The notes under the pieces are model-generated. The model had not been told where the DNA came from. It worked only from the letters and a program-made list of their open reading frames with translations, and searched no databases. Shown here piece by piece: positions 9,144 to 17,707 of a stretch of DNA of 64,000 bases; within the stretch, counting starts at the first letter, position 1; every line of letters begins with the position of its first letter. The position numbers and the translations under genes are program-made. This DNA is from Rhizobium terricola (GTDB lineage: Bacteria; Pseudomonadota; Alphaproteobacteria; Rhizobiales; Rhizobiaceae), in NCBI RefSeq assembly GCF_012927355.1, contig NZ_JABBGK010000003.1, positions 248,001 through 312,000 of the forward strand, read 5' to 3'.

Positions 9144-10267
9144 TATGACAGGACCTTCTTCAGGATCTCCGCCCCAAGAGGATGGGTGGAAAGGTGAAAC
9201 GCAAGTCTTTCGCCGGCCCGCCCGTCCCCATAGACATTAACGGCGGCGGGCCTTGGCGTCACGCGGATCGACGCCAACCGGTCCGCAATCGCGGCTGCGT
9301 CTTCGGGAAGGTCGATAACGTTGGCATTGCGCTCGCGCAGGTTCTGACGTGATCCAAGGTTCAGAACCGGCGTCCCGAAACTGGCTGCCTCGATGATGCC
9401 AGAGCTCGAATTCCCGACCATCGCATCCGCAACAGCCATGATCTGGATGAATTCGGCGCGCGGAAGGTGGACGAAGGTCTTCATCCCCTCGAGCGTTTCG
9501 GTCTCGAAGACGGCGCGGATCGCGTTGCTTCCCGCATCGGCATTCGGCAACAGCGCGACGCTTTGCCATTGCGCCCGACGAAGCCCCTCGAGCACGGCGC
9601 GGATCTTTTCACCGGCGGCCTCCGCTTCCTGCAGAACCGGGTGGAACAAGACCAGCGCGACCGGCCGGGCCGTATCGAACCCCATTTCGGCGAAGACCTC
9701 GTCGCGGGTGCGCAGGGGGCCATCGGTCAGGCCATCGAGGCCGGGGGCTCCTGTGACGTACACGCAATCGGGTCGCTCACCCAATCTTATCAGCCGCGCG
9801 CGCGATTCCTCGGTTGCGGCAAAATGGAGGTGGGACAACTTCGATATGGCGTGACGCACGGATTCGTCCACTGTCCCGGACCGTTCGCCGCCGTGGATAT
9901 GGGCCACCGGGACGTTCAGGTGAATGGCAGCGATCGCGGCTGCCAGCATTTCGCCTCGATCCCCGAGCAGCAAAACAGCATCGGGACGCTCGGCCTCCAT
10001 CACATCGACGAAGGCACTGGTCATGGCGCCTATGCTTCTTGCCATGGTCGCGCCGGTTGCCGGATGCAGGGCGACAGCCACCTTGGCAGCAATCCGCAAG
10101 CCAGAGGCCTCTATCTCGCGCCAGGTTTCACCATACCGAGGATCAAGATGCATCCCTGCCGCCACGACAGCAAGGTCGAGGGCAGGATCCGCCGCGATCC
10201 GTTTCAGGCTGGATTGCATCAGCCCGAAATCGGCGCGTGTACCCGAGACATAGAGAACCTTGCGCAT
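9140..10267 (-). CDS. neuC: UDP-GlcNAc 2-epimerase (hydrolysing), NeuC/LegG-like
   Basis: 375-residue enzyme of the hydrolysing UDP-GlcNAc 2-epimerase family. It releases UDP and inverts C2 to give a free ManNAc-type sugar for NeuB. Hallmarks are the N-terminal VLYVSGTRADFGLM, VAHIHGGERSGTVDESVRHA (about residues 127-146), LLLGDRGEML, and GNSSSGIIEAASFG near 290. The start is taken as ATG 10267, 4 nt after the neuB stop, with GAAGG in front. With the aminotransferase and acetyltransferase next door, the likely substrate is a UDP-2,4-diacetamido-trideoxyhexose (LegG role) and not plain UDP-GlcNAc; that distinction is inferred from context. Confidence 0.9.
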   Translation of the reverse strand: MRKVLYVSGTRADFGLMQSSLKRIAADPALDLAVVAAGMHLDPRYGETWREIEASGLRIAAKVAVALHPATGATMARSIGAMTSAFVDVMEAERPDAVLLLGDRGEMLAAAIAAIHLNVPVAHIHGGERSGTVDESVRHAISKLSHLHFAATEESRARLIRLGERPDCVYVTGAPGLDGLTDGPLRTRDEVFAEMGFDTARPVALVLFHPVLQEAEAAGEKIRAVLEGLRRAQWQSVALLPNADAGSNAIRAVFETETLEGMKTFVHLPRAEFIQIMAVADAMVGNSSSGIIEAASFGTPVLNLGSRQNLRERNANVIDLPEDAAAIADRLASIRVTPRPAAVNVYGDGRAGERLAFHLSTHPLGAEILKKVLSY

Positions 10268-10271
10268 TCGT

Positions 10272-11300
10272 TCACGCGCCTTCGATGTCATCCCATTGAA
10301 GGGCTTGCCCGTCTGTGACGGGCCGCTTCAGCACCCGCCCTATAAGCGAATCGTGATGGCGCGGCAATATCCCGACCGCAGGCCGCAGCATCGCCATATC
10401 GGATGCCGCCAGGATGGTGCCCGCCGGCAAGTCGCGCGTTGCCGCGATCGAGCGACGAGCGAGCACACGCATTTCCTGTTCCGAATCGGTCGGGCTTTTG
10501 TCGGCACTTCCCAATGCAGCTTCTACAACGCGGACCTGCTCGACCATGGTCTTGAGCTCCGATGGTTCGAGCGACGCCTTGTGGTCCGGACCCTCCATGG
10601 TTCGATCGAGGGTGAAGTGCTTTTCCACGACCGTCGCGCCAAGGGCGACTGCTGCCGGACATACGGCGATCCCCAACGTGTGATCCGAGTAACCAACGGG
10701 CAAGCCGGTCGAAGCTGCAATCGACTGCATCGCCCGGAGATTGGCGTTCTCCGGTGCCGTCGGGTAGTTCGACGTGCAGTGCAGGATCGTCAGGCATTCG
10801 TCGAGGTTGCGCGCTCCGGCCCAATGCGTCCGCAAGACGGAGACGGCATCGACGATCTCGTCCATCGTGGCCATGCCCGTCGAGAGGATGAGCGGCAATC
10901 CCTTGCGGGAAAGGTGCCGCAGAAACACATGGTTGGTAATCTCACCCGATGGGATCTTTATGCGCGACATGCCAAGGTCGACGAGGAAATCGGCCGACTC
11001 CGCGTCGAAGGGCGTCGACATGAATTCAATTCCGCGTCTTGCGCAGTACGCGAACAGCCCGCGATGCAGGTCATGGCTCATCTCGAGCTTCTTCAGCATC
11101 TCATACTGGCTGCCTTCGCCCGTTGCCTCCTGCTGGTATTTTGCCTTTGCGGCGGATTTCTGCACCACCTTGTCGGCGGAAAAGGTCTGGAACTTCACCG
11201 CGTCGGCGCCGGCGTCGACGGCGGCGTCGACAAGCGCATAGGCAAGATCGTCCTGACCATTGTGGTTCACCCCAGCCTCGGCGATGATGAAAGTCGACAT
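10272..11300 (-). CDS. neuB: Nonulosonic acid synthase (NeuB/LegI-like)
   Basis: 342-residue PEP-dependent condensing enzyme: ManNAc-type sugar plus PEP gives a nine-carbon sialic or legionaminic acid. It has an N-terminal TIM barrel (FIIAEAGVNHNG, residues 4-15; GADAVKFQTF; IKIPSGEITN; GYSDHTLG; VEKHFTLDR) and a C-terminal SAF/antifreeze-like domain from about residue 283. The start is ATG 11300, 2 nt after the epimerase stop; the longer frame to 11345 is inside that gene. Because the hydrolysing 2-epimerase is present and PseG/PseB-type genes are not seen, the product should be of the Neu/Leg stereochemistry rather than pseudaminic acid (inference). Confidence 0.92.
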   Translation of the reverse strand: MSTFIIAEAGVNHNGQDDLAYALVDAAVDAGADAVKFQTFSADKVVQKSAAKAKYQQEATGEGSQYEMLKKLEMSHDLHRGLFAYCARRGIEFMSTPFDAESADFLVDLGMSRIKIPSGEITNHVFLRHLSRKGLPLILSTGMATMDEIVDAVSVLRTHWAGARNLDECLTILHCTSNYPTAPENANLRAMQSIAASTGLPVGYSDHTLGIAVCPAAVALGATVVEKHFTLDRTMEGPDHKASLEPSELKTMVEQVRVVEAALGSADKSPTDSEQEMRVLARRSIAATRDLPAGTILAASDMAMLRPAVGILPRHHDSLIGRVLKRPVTDGQALQWDDIEGA

Positions 11301-11302
11301 GA

Positions 11303-12223
11303 TCAATCCTTGTCTCGGAAGAATTCGTCGCGGGGAGGCGCCCAATTCAATCTGGATTTCGTGGCGGTGATATCGACTTCGAGGTCACCGAACAGCTGTT
11401 GATCCATCGCGCGTTTCCCCATGAGGCGCAAGGCCGCACGCAGCAAGAAAACGGGAACGGGCACGAAGCGTGCCCGTTGTCCCGTGGCCGCCGCCAGACG
11501 TTCGAGAATTTCACGCGTGCTCATGGGTTGCTCTTCCGCGACCAGAATCGGTCGCCCGGGAGCGCTCGGATGGATGGTGCAATGGCGGATCAGGTCGCAC
11601 AGTGTGCCGACACTCACCAGTGAACGACGGTTTTTCGTCGCGAGGCCAAAGGGCAGCGGGATGCCCCTGCTGATCATGCGCGACAAGGACTGCAGGTTTC
11701 CGACCGGCTCAGGACCGATGATCAGCGGTGGACGGATGACGACCACCTCCAATCCCGTCTCGGCGGCGATCTGGGCAAGCCCTTCTTCGGCCGCAAGCTT
11801 GGATACCGCATAGGGCGAATGCGGTGCTGGCGGGTCGGTCTCGCGGAAGGGAGTGCCATCGGTCTGGTTTCCGTTCACGCCGATCGACGATATGAACACG
11901 AAGCGCTTGACGCCTGCCCCAACCGCCTGCCGTGCCAGATGCAACGTCGCATCCCGGTTCGCCCGCATGAACAACGGCAGCGGGTCGTCTACCGTTTCGT
12001 GCAGGATATGTGCCCTTGCAGCGCAATGAACGACACAATTAACCCCGCTTAGCGCCGCTTCGAGATCGGGTGTGTCGGTCAGGTCCTCGAGGGCGACGCT
12101 GTCCGTATCCATTGCAGTGGTGGTGCGCATGCCGGCCAGAACCCGCCCGTCCCGGCGGAGGAAGGGTACGAGTTGTCGACCCAGAAAACCTGCCGCACCC
12201 GTTACAAGAATGGTTTGTGTCAT
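11303..12223 (-). CDS. NAD-dependent epimerase/dehydratase, WbpV/WreQ-like 4-reductase candidate
   Basis: 306-residue extended SDR. It has the Rossmann motif VTGAAGFLGRQL (residues 6-17), ISSIGVNG (catalytic Ser region), SPYAVSKLAAEE (YxxxK) and VIRPPLIIGP. Such proteins next to a small sugar-phosphate transferase and a WbpM-type dehydratase act as 4-reductases or 4-epimerases that make UDP-QuiNAc, UDP-FucNAc or similar; WreQ/WreV/WreU of Rhizobium etli O-antigen is the nearest analogy I know. The ATG at 12223 has GAGGGCC upstream; a TTG one codon earlier is less likely. First gene of the downstream half-operon (this gene-neuB-neuC-neuD-CBS aminotransferase-transferase). Confidence 0.78.
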   Translation of the reverse strand: MTQTILVTGAAGFLGRQLVPFLRRDGRVLAGMRTTTAMDTDSVALEDLTDTPDLEAALSGVNCVVHCAARAHILHETVDDPLPLFMRANRDATLHLARQAVGAGVKRFVFISSIGVNGNQTDGTPFRETDPPAPHSPYAVSKLAAEEGLAQIAAETGLEVVVIRPPLIIGPEPVGNLQSLSRMISRGIPLPFGLATKNRRSLVSVGTLCDLIRHCTIHPSAPGRPILVAEEQPMSTREILERLAAATGQRARFVPVPVFLLRAALRLMGKRAMDQQLFGDLEVDITATKSRLNWAPPRDEFFRDKD

Positions 12224-12243
12224 CAATGGCCCTCAATCGGCGA

Positions 12244-12265
12244 GAGACCCGCCTCGGCGGGTCTC
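12244..12265 (-). terminator. Strong GC hairpin in the leader of the epimerase-neuB operon
   Basis: Perfect inverted repeat GAGACCCGCC / GGCGGGTCTC around 2 nt (effective stem 9, loop 4). It lies 20 nt upstream of the epimerase ATG within the 258-nt gap after the wzy stop. There is no T-tract, so it may be a weak or Rho-assisted terminator after wzy, or a structured 5' leader for the following operon. Seen directly; role inferred. Confidence 0.45.
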
Positions 12266-12481
12266 GTAGTCACCCTATGCAACACAGTGTTGTCGTTCCG
12301 GCCAGTCCAGGGATCCGCGCAAGAAATCTGGTGTCTGGCGCCAAACACTTGCCAGGGCAGGCGAGACGGCGACCCAAATCGGAGCTGCATCGCAGCCGGT
12401 TCTCCTTCCTGGTCGAGCTCCTCGCTGGTTGTTGATTTCGTTCCCGGGTCTTAGAACCGGGCAAATTGCAGATAGGATCCT

Positions 12482-13789
12482 TCAATTCGTGGATGAGTTC
12501 CTGGCAACCGCTGCATCGGCCGGGCGGCGCATGAGAACAAATGCCAGGACCAGCCAAACATGCGTGATGAAGCCGTTGCTGAAGCCAAGGGGCGTGTTCA
12601 CGATGCTGAAGAAGATCCCCAGCGTGACGAAGGGGGCGAAAACAAACCAGCGTGCATCTTGCCCGAGCCTGGTATTCCGATAGACCAGGGCTGCCAGCCA
12701 TCCCCACACCAACGCAATTGCCAGGCCGCCGTATAGATAGTCGACATAAAGCGTTCCAAACGCAGATGGATAGAAACCATAGATGTCGTGATCCAGCAGG
12801 TACTTGAAGTTCTGGGCCACTCCGTCGGGGTCGAGGCGACGCATGATCGCCGTCGTGATTTCGATGCCATAGACCCCCATCAGTGGTCCGCCGGCGTAAG
12901 TCGCGAACAATGAATTCGAAATGACGATGCCCTGAATGAAATACCAGACGAAGACAAAGATCAGATAGGTCGTCGTCGAGCCCAGGAGATCGACCATCCA
13001 TTCGGCCTGGGGGCCGCCGAATGTGACGCCCCACCGGATTGCGGCATGCCGCAACATCTCCTGTCCGCCGCCATCCAGTTCGGCACGTGTGATGAAGACA
13101 TTGATGAAGTAGTTAAACCCGACAAGGGCCAAGACGACCGCGACGATCTTTACCAAAGGATGAATCCGGTGCGGCTTGGCGGCACCGAGCGCTTTGACGC
13201 GACCCCAGAGATACGGCCGCGCCGCATAAGCCAGAAACGCATAGGCCATGGTACTGAAAAGCGGCGTTCGCCCGCCCATGGCCAAGCTTGCTAGCACACC
13301 TGGAAACACACCGAAAATGAAGATCTCTACCCAATTCGGCTTGCTTTTGAACAAGACGGCACGAACCAGGTAAACATAGCTCGCGGGATAACACAAAAAA
13401 CCGATCTTAAACGCGCCGGAGCTTTGCGACATGGTCCCGAGCAACATGGCCTGGGCCTGCTCCGAGCGAGCGGTGTAGGCGGAGGCCAGGTCGAGCCCGG
13501 CGCCGCGAACGAGCTCATAGCCCATTGAAATGCAGCCGACTACGGCGATCGACTTCAGGAGGAGATCTGCCCGCGAAAAGTCGATTTCGGTAGGTGCCTG
13601 TACCGGTTGCTGAGGCAGGTAGACCGTTCTCAGGAGGCCGCCTAAGCAGAACATGGCCAGGAACGCCAAAAGAACCAGGAAGCCATCGGTCGAGATTGTC
13701 CGGTAGGTCAACTGGAAAGGAAGCACCAGAAACGCGCTGAGCGCCCCGAGCCAGACGACAATCATGAAGAGCGCGGGATGCATCCTCAC
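12482..13789 (-). CDS. Polysaccharide repeat-unit polymerase (Wzy-like) membrane protein
   Basis: About 435-residue polytopic inner-membrane protein with roughly ten hydrophobic segments and large hydrophilic loops, including MGGRTPLFSTMAYAF and NPxG-like SIVNTPLGFSNGF near the C-terminus. This is the pattern of O-antigen/EPS Wzy polymerases, which link lipid-borne repeat units in the periplasm. There is no sharp catalytic signature, so the call rests on topology, size and location. The start is uncertain. GTG at 13789 has AAGGA 8 nt upstream and overlaps a short ORF's stop as GTGA; ATG at 13783 follows directly; an ATG at 13888 would add a basic 33-residue extension. Confidence 0.72.
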   Translation of the reverse strand: MRMHPALFMIVVWLGALSAFLVLPFQLTYRTISTDGFLVLLAFLAMFCLGGLLRTVYLPQQPVQAPTEIDFSRADLLLKSIAVVGCISMGYELVRGAGLDLASAYTARSEQAQAMLLGTMSQSSGAFKIGFLCYPASYVYLVRAVLFKSKPNWVEIFIFGVFPGVLASLAMGGRTPLFSTMAYAFLAYAARPYLWGRVKALGAAKPHRIHPLVKIVAVVLALVGFNYFINVFITRAELDGGGQEMLRHAAIRWGVTFGGPQAEWMVDLLGSTTTYLIFVFVWYFIQGIVISNSLFATYAGGPLMGVYGIEITTAIMRRLDPDGVAQNFKYLLDHDIYGFYPSAFGTLYVDYLYGGLAIALVWGWLAALVYRNTRLGQDARWFVFAPFVTLGIFFSIVNTPLGFSNGFITHVWLVLAFVLMRRPADAAVARNSSTN

Positions 13790-14034
13790 GACACGAGTCC
13801 TTGCGTTTGATCTGGCGCCCCGGCGGCCAACCAAGCTGTGCGGTCGAGCCGGGGAGAAGCGTTTGATGCCCGCAATCTCCCTGCGCATGGTTGGCGAGAG
13901 TATTCCAACTCAAGAGTTCCGTCGACCGGGGTCTTGAATAGTATGTCGGGCAGATCGGAAATCTGCCGAAATTCGGGATTGTCGCCAGCAGCGCAAGAAG
14001 CACCGAGCAGTCTTCGTTTGATGAGCGACGTCAT
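13786..14034 (-). CDS. Possible 82-residue small protein ahead of wzy (doubtful)
   Basis: Short frame beginning at ATG 14034 with AGGA a few nt upstream and ending at a TGA that overlaps the putative wzy GTG start as GTGA, the arrangement of translationally coupled genes. Against it: the composition includes several codons rare in this genome (AGA, ATA, CTA), there is no recognisable domain or membrane segment, and wzy may start elsewhere. Kept as a low-confidence candidate; it could equally be a leader without a protein product. Confidence 0.15.
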   Translation of the reverse strand: MTSLIKRRLLGASCAAGDNPEFRQISDLPDILFKTPVDGTLELEYSRQPCAGRLRASNASPRLDRTAWLAAGAPDQTQGLVS

Positions 14035-14221
14035 GAAATCCTGATCGAGATTGCCTGAGAACGATTTGCGGTGCAACTTTCGCGTTGAATGCCAGATCAG
14101 CCGGACTGGGTGCCGCTCTCCGTTGCGGTTCACTGGCTGATGGGCTCCATAAACCCTGCCGAACTACGCGGGTCAAACAGAAACGACCGTCCCTGCGATT
14201 GATGAAAACCGTGGCTGGGGC
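13790..14221. other. 432-nt gap upstream of wzy
   Basis: Stretch between the stop of the KpsS-like gene and the probable wzy start. Apart from the doubtful 82-codon frame above I see no gene. It is less G+C-rich than the flanks and probably holds a promoter for wzy, read leftwards; no clear -35/-10 pair or terminator was found. Confidence 0.4.
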
Positions 14222-15655
14222 TCAATTGCCGGTCGTCCTTGGGCCGTCGCCTTCCTGTTGATTTGGCTGCACAGTCATCAACTGTCTGATCTCCTGACCT
14301 ACGATCTGGCCGAGTTCGGTTGCTCCGTTTGACGGATTTTCCGGATCAAAGCCCTTGAAGGAGAAGAAGTCCGAAGGGAAGCTTCCCTTGAGCAGCTTTG
14401 CGACAATCCGTCTCTGTCTTGCGGAAAGGTCCTGGACCACCGGAAAGGCCTCCACCATCTGAGGAAGCGAAGGGACCTGATCGCGGTTCTCGAGAAGGAT
14501 GAAATCTCCCTCGGTGGTGTAGTAGTTCCGCGTCGTGATTGATTTCGCGCCAGCCAAGGCGGCTTGCAGGCCGAGTGTGCCCGTGCAGGTGAAATTCACG
14601 CCGCAGAGGCCGAGCGCTTCCATTCCGCTGACTTCATAGGGCAGCAGAACGACATTGGGCAGGGCGAGGAGCCGTTGTATCAATCCCAACTGTCGGAATC
14701 CGAACTGTAGCGGATGATCTTTGACAAGGATCACGTAGCCGGCGCTTGTAAAAGCATCGGCGGTCTCGACAAGAAGATCCTCATGTTCGATCAGCTTGAG
14801 ATCATGAACCCAGTAGTCGATCGATGCCTCGGGGAACAACTGAAGGCCGAAAAACACACGCCGGCTCTTGTCGAATGCTTCAATCTTGTTGCGCCAATCG
14901 TAATCGACCATTGCTGTTATCTTGCGGTCTGACAGACTTGGCTTGTGCCCGAGGAAGCTTTGCGCATCAAGATAGTGGAGATTCAGGCGATCTTGCTTCA
15001 GCAGCGAGATGAGCCAGAAGATGAGGCCTCTTAAGCGGAAATACAAGAAGACCTTGAGGAAGCGGTACTGGGTGAAGTTCGCAGCCCCCTGAACGTATGA
15101 CGGCGTGAAGAGTGGGGCCGTCAACGCGTCGACATGGCGCGTGACCTCGTCAGGATCGGGTGGTGCATCGTGCATGCACAGGACGCCCTTCTTCATCAAC
15201 ATCGACATGTGGGGAAGGGCAGAAACCGTCAATTCGTAGAACGGGATGCCCCGCTTGAGCGCGATGATGGACAGAACGTCCGAGACGTACCGGTCGATCG
15301 GGAAGCTCAAGATCACGTCGGGCCTGGTCTTGTCGAGCACCCCCTTGAACGCCTCTGCCATCGCCAGGGCCATTGCCGAGGCACGCCGCTCGCCCATGAA
15401 GCGCAGGACCCGGCAGCGCGCCACAATCTCCCCGACCTCGTTCTGACTCAACAATTCTGATGAGGTGGCGTGCTTGTCATAAAAGATCTTCTGGTGGCGT
15501 TGAAAATCGTCGACGACGCAGAAATCGCCCTCTCCCCGCAGATCCGAGACGGTGTAGCTTCGGTGAAACCCCATATTACGCCCGAGATGGCGAAACCAGG
15601 GTTCAGTGCGGTGAATCGAATAGATCAGCACCGCGCCTTCGCGTTCAATTGACAT
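14222..15655 (-). CDS. Capsule-synthesis-type (KpsS/KpsC-like) glycosyltransferase candidate
   Basis: 477-residue protein that I recognise only loosely. The C-terminal half has the GT-B-like features of capsule polysaccharide synthesis proteins (PF05159-like): VILVKDHPLQFG (the KxHP motif, near residue 315), a GVNFTCTGTLGLQAALAGAKSIT loop (nucleotide-sugar binding type, near 360-385) and a short N-terminal Rossmann-like part (DVILSFPIDRYVSDVLSI). KpsC/KpsS enzymes transfer Kdo from CMP-Kdo, so an enzyme using the CMP-nonulosonate of this cluster would fit (inference). The start ATG 15655 overlaps the wzx stop by 11 nt, indicating one operon. It could instead be a non-catalytic surface-glycan protein. 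Confidence 0.55.
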   Translation of the reverse strand: MSIEREGAVLIYSIHRTEPWFRHLGRNMGFHRSYTVSDLRGEGDFCVVDDFQRHQKIFYDKHATSSELLSQNEVGEIVARCRVLRFMGERRASAMALAMAEAFKGVLDKTRPDVILSFPIDRYVSDVLSIIALKRGIPFYELTVSALPHMSMLMKKGVLCMHDAPPDPDEVTRHVDALTAPLFTPSYVQGAANFTQYRFLKVFLYFRLRGLIFWLISLLKQDRLNLHYLDAQSFLGHKPSLSDRKITAMVDYDWRNKIEAFDKSRRVFFGLQLFPEASIDYWVHDLKLIEHEDLLVETADAFTSAGYVILVKDHPLQFGFRQLGLIQRLLALPNVVLLPYEVSGMEALGLCGVNFTCTGTLGLQAALAGAKSITTRNYYTTEGDFILLENRDQVPSLPQMVEAFPVVQDLSARQRRIVAKLLKGSFPSDFFSFKGFDPENPSNGATELGQIVGQEIRQLMTVQPNQQEGDGPRTTGN

Positions 15656-16877
15656 GTGAGAACTCCGAAGTCATGCGCACAAGGCGTATCTTTGTGAGGA
15701 TCAGGTAGACCGTCGCGCTGACCCCCGTCGCCGCAATCAGGCCCGGAATGCCGAACCAGGCGGCAGTTGCGATCATGATCGGAAGGCCTATGGCAAATGA
15801 GAGAACCTGGGCGCGGAAGACGAAGGCTTCCTGATGTAGTGCATTGAACACGAGACTGTTCAGATCCGCGCGCGCTCGGACCGCCGACACGACCAGTAAA
15901 CCGCCGAAATAGGCAAGGTCGAGCCTGTAGGCGAGAATGAGTTCCGTTGGTGCCAGCACGAAGAACCCGAAAATGCAAATGGCGGTCAACAGCCAGAAGA
16001 TCAAAACTCTGCGGAACTCCCGCCTGACTATCGCTTCAAGCGCCCCGGGGTCCCGCTGCTGGCCGGACGCAAACACCGTCGGCAGAATCCGATTGAAGAA
16101 GGCGATGTTAAACACCTGATACAGCATCGCCGTCAGGAGAATGTGGCGAAAAAAGATACCGGCCTGTTCATGCGAAAGCAGCGCGCCGACCAACAGGCGA
16201 TCCGACTGCAGGGTCAGAACTGCAGTCAACCCAAGGAGAAAATGCGTCCATGAACCGCGGTACTGCCCCGCGACAATTTCACGATAGCCAGCACTTGCCG
16301 CACTTTCCGGCGAGCGCCCGCGGAAGCCGGTCCATAGGAGTGCTATCACCAAAAGCGCTGCAAGCGATGCCCCCGCCCAGATCCCGACGACGAATTGAAG
16401 CGTGAGTGCTTTGCCCCAGAGCGCCCCGGCGAGCACCCCGGACGCGATCACGACATTCTTTGCCACCGTCACCACCAGCATTGAACGATAGCGCGGCTCG
16501 ACCATGGCCATCTGATAGGCGAAGTTCATCAATTGCTCGGCAATCGCGATGGTCACGCACATGGCAATGATGGCGGGCGATGCCTTGACCATGAAGACCA
16601 GAGCGAGCACGAGGAGCGGGACGCAAAGCAGATAGTTGGTGGCGAAGAGCACCAGCGCCCGGGCGACAGCCTGATCGAAGCTTGCTGGCTCACGGCCGAC
16701 CATGCGACGCATCAGGTCGATGTGGCGCTCATAGCCGATCGCAAAGGAGGCCAATCCCTGCAAAGTCACCAGAAGGCCGAACTGTCCCGCCTGTCCGACT
16801 TCAAGCGAATAGGTCGTGAAGACGACAAAGAGCGCCCGACTGCCGACCTCGAGAAATTTCAAAAGGACAACAAACAT
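15645..16877 (-). CDS. Polysaccharide flippase (Wzx-like, MOP superfamily)
   Basis: About 410-residue protein with around 12 hydrophobic segments and no large soluble domain, the profile of lipid-linked oligosaccharide flippases (polysaccharide_synt/MATE superfamily). It would move undecaprenyl-PP repeat units to the periplasmic face for Wzy. The start chosen is ATG 16877 (MFVVLLKFLEV), 10 nt after the SDR stop with GGTGA upstream. ATG 16910 (MAAGRRGDIGR) overlaps the SDR gene and is an alternative; the frame extends further but with no initiation site. Confidence 0.8.
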   Translation of the reverse strand: MFVVLLKFLEVGSRALFVVFTTYSLEVGQAGQFGLLVTLQGLASFAIGYERHIDLMRRMVGREPASFDQAVARALVLFATNYLLCVPLLVLALVFMVKASPAIIAMCVTIAIAEQLMNFAYQMAMVEPRYRSMLVVTVAKNVVIASGVLAGALWGKALTLQFVVGIWAGASLAALLVIALLWTGFRGRSPESAASAGYREIVAGQYRGSWTHFLLGLTAVLTLQSDRLLVGALLSHEQAGIFFRHILLTAMLYQVFNIAFFNRILPTVFASGQQRDPGALEAIVRREFRRVLIFWLLTAICIFGFFVLAPTELILAYRLDLAYFGGLLVVSAVRARADLNSLVFNALHQEAFVFRAQVLSFAIGLPIMIATAAWFGIPGLIAATGVSATVYLILTKIRLVRMTSEFSHVN

Positions 16878-16887
16878 CCTGCCGATA

Positions 16888-17697
16888 TCACCACGCCGTC
16901 CAGCCGCCATCGGCGGCAAGCACCTGACCTGTGATGTAGCTTGCCTGATCCGATGCAAGGAACACCGCGGGGCCGACGATCTCCTCGGCCTCGGCCATGC
17001 GTCCCATGGGTGTGCGTTGAGCGTAGTTCTGCTGAAACACGCCATTCTGACCGCTCGACACCCCACCGGGCACAAGGCAATTCGCCCGTATGTTGTGGGG
17101 TCCCCAATGTGTCGCGAGCCATTTCGTCAGCCCGACGACGGCGGCCTTGGACGCCGAGTAGACTGCGGGCGTATTGATCGGGCCGCCAAGGTAATAGGAC
17201 CCTTCATAGATGCGCGGATCCGGCCCGACGAGCCCGTAGATCGAGGCTATGTTGATCACCGATCCACCTTTGCCCTGTGCAAGAAACTGCCTACTGGCAG
17301 CCTGCGACATCAGAAACATCCCGTCGATGTTCACCGACATCACGTCACGCCAGATTTCGAGGTCGTAGTCCTCGAATGGCGTGAAGAAGGCACGCACATC
17401 GCGCGATTTCGAAGCGGCGTTGTTGATCAGCACATCCAACTGGCCCGTCCTTGTGACGACTGCCGCCAGTGCTTCGCGCACGGATTGTGGATCGGTGATG
17501 TCGCAGGTAACGCCGAAGGCGCCGTTTCCGGTGGCTTCGGCTGCCTCCGCCGTGGACGTGGCATCGCGATCGAGCACGGCCACGGTTGCGCCGGCCGCCG
17601 CGAAGCCCTTGCAGAAATTCTGCCCCAAGATGCCGGCGCCGCCTGTGATCAGCACCGTCTTTCCCGACAAGTCCGGCAATGTCTGAACGCTGCTCAT
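16888..17697 (-). CDS. Short-chain dehydrogenase/reductase, PtmA-like
   Basis: 269-residue classical SDR: TGGAGILGQNF cofactor loop (residues 18-28), NNAASKSRD (NNAG equivalent), INIASIYG (Ser), YSASKAAVVG (catalytic Tyr-x3-Lys), and the C-terminal GQVLAADGGWTAW. Its overall features, including the insertion with YEGSYYLGGPINTPAVYSAS before the catalytic Tyr, resemble PtmA of Campylobacter flagellin-glycan/legionaminic-acid loci. In those loci PtmA-type enzymes help make GlcN-6-P from keto precursors or oxidise or reduce the sugar. It follows the HemL-like aminotransferase by 10 nt. Substrate in this locus is inferred only. Confidence 0.78.
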   Translation of the reverse strand: MSSVQTLPDLSGKTVLITGGAGILGQNFCKGFAAAGATVAVLDRDATSTAEAAEATGNGAFGVTCDITDPQSVREALAAVVTRTGQLDVLINNAASKSRDVRAFFTPFEDYDLEIWRDVMSVNIDGMFLMSQAASRQFLAQGKGGSVINIASIYGLVGPDPRIYEGSYYLGGPINTPAVYSASKAAVVGLTKWLATHWGPHNIRANCLVPGGVSSGQNGVFQQNYAQRTPMGRMAEAEEIVGPAVFLASDQASYITGQVLAADGGWTAW

Positions 17698-17707
17698 GAA
17701 CGAGACC

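Noticed and set aside
10272-11300. Plain sialic acid (Neu5Ac) or pseudaminic acid synthesis
   Set aside because: PseB/C/F/G-type genes are missing, against Pse. The adjacent sugar aminotransferase and acetyltransferase would be unnecessary for Neu5Ac. Not excluded by sequence alone.
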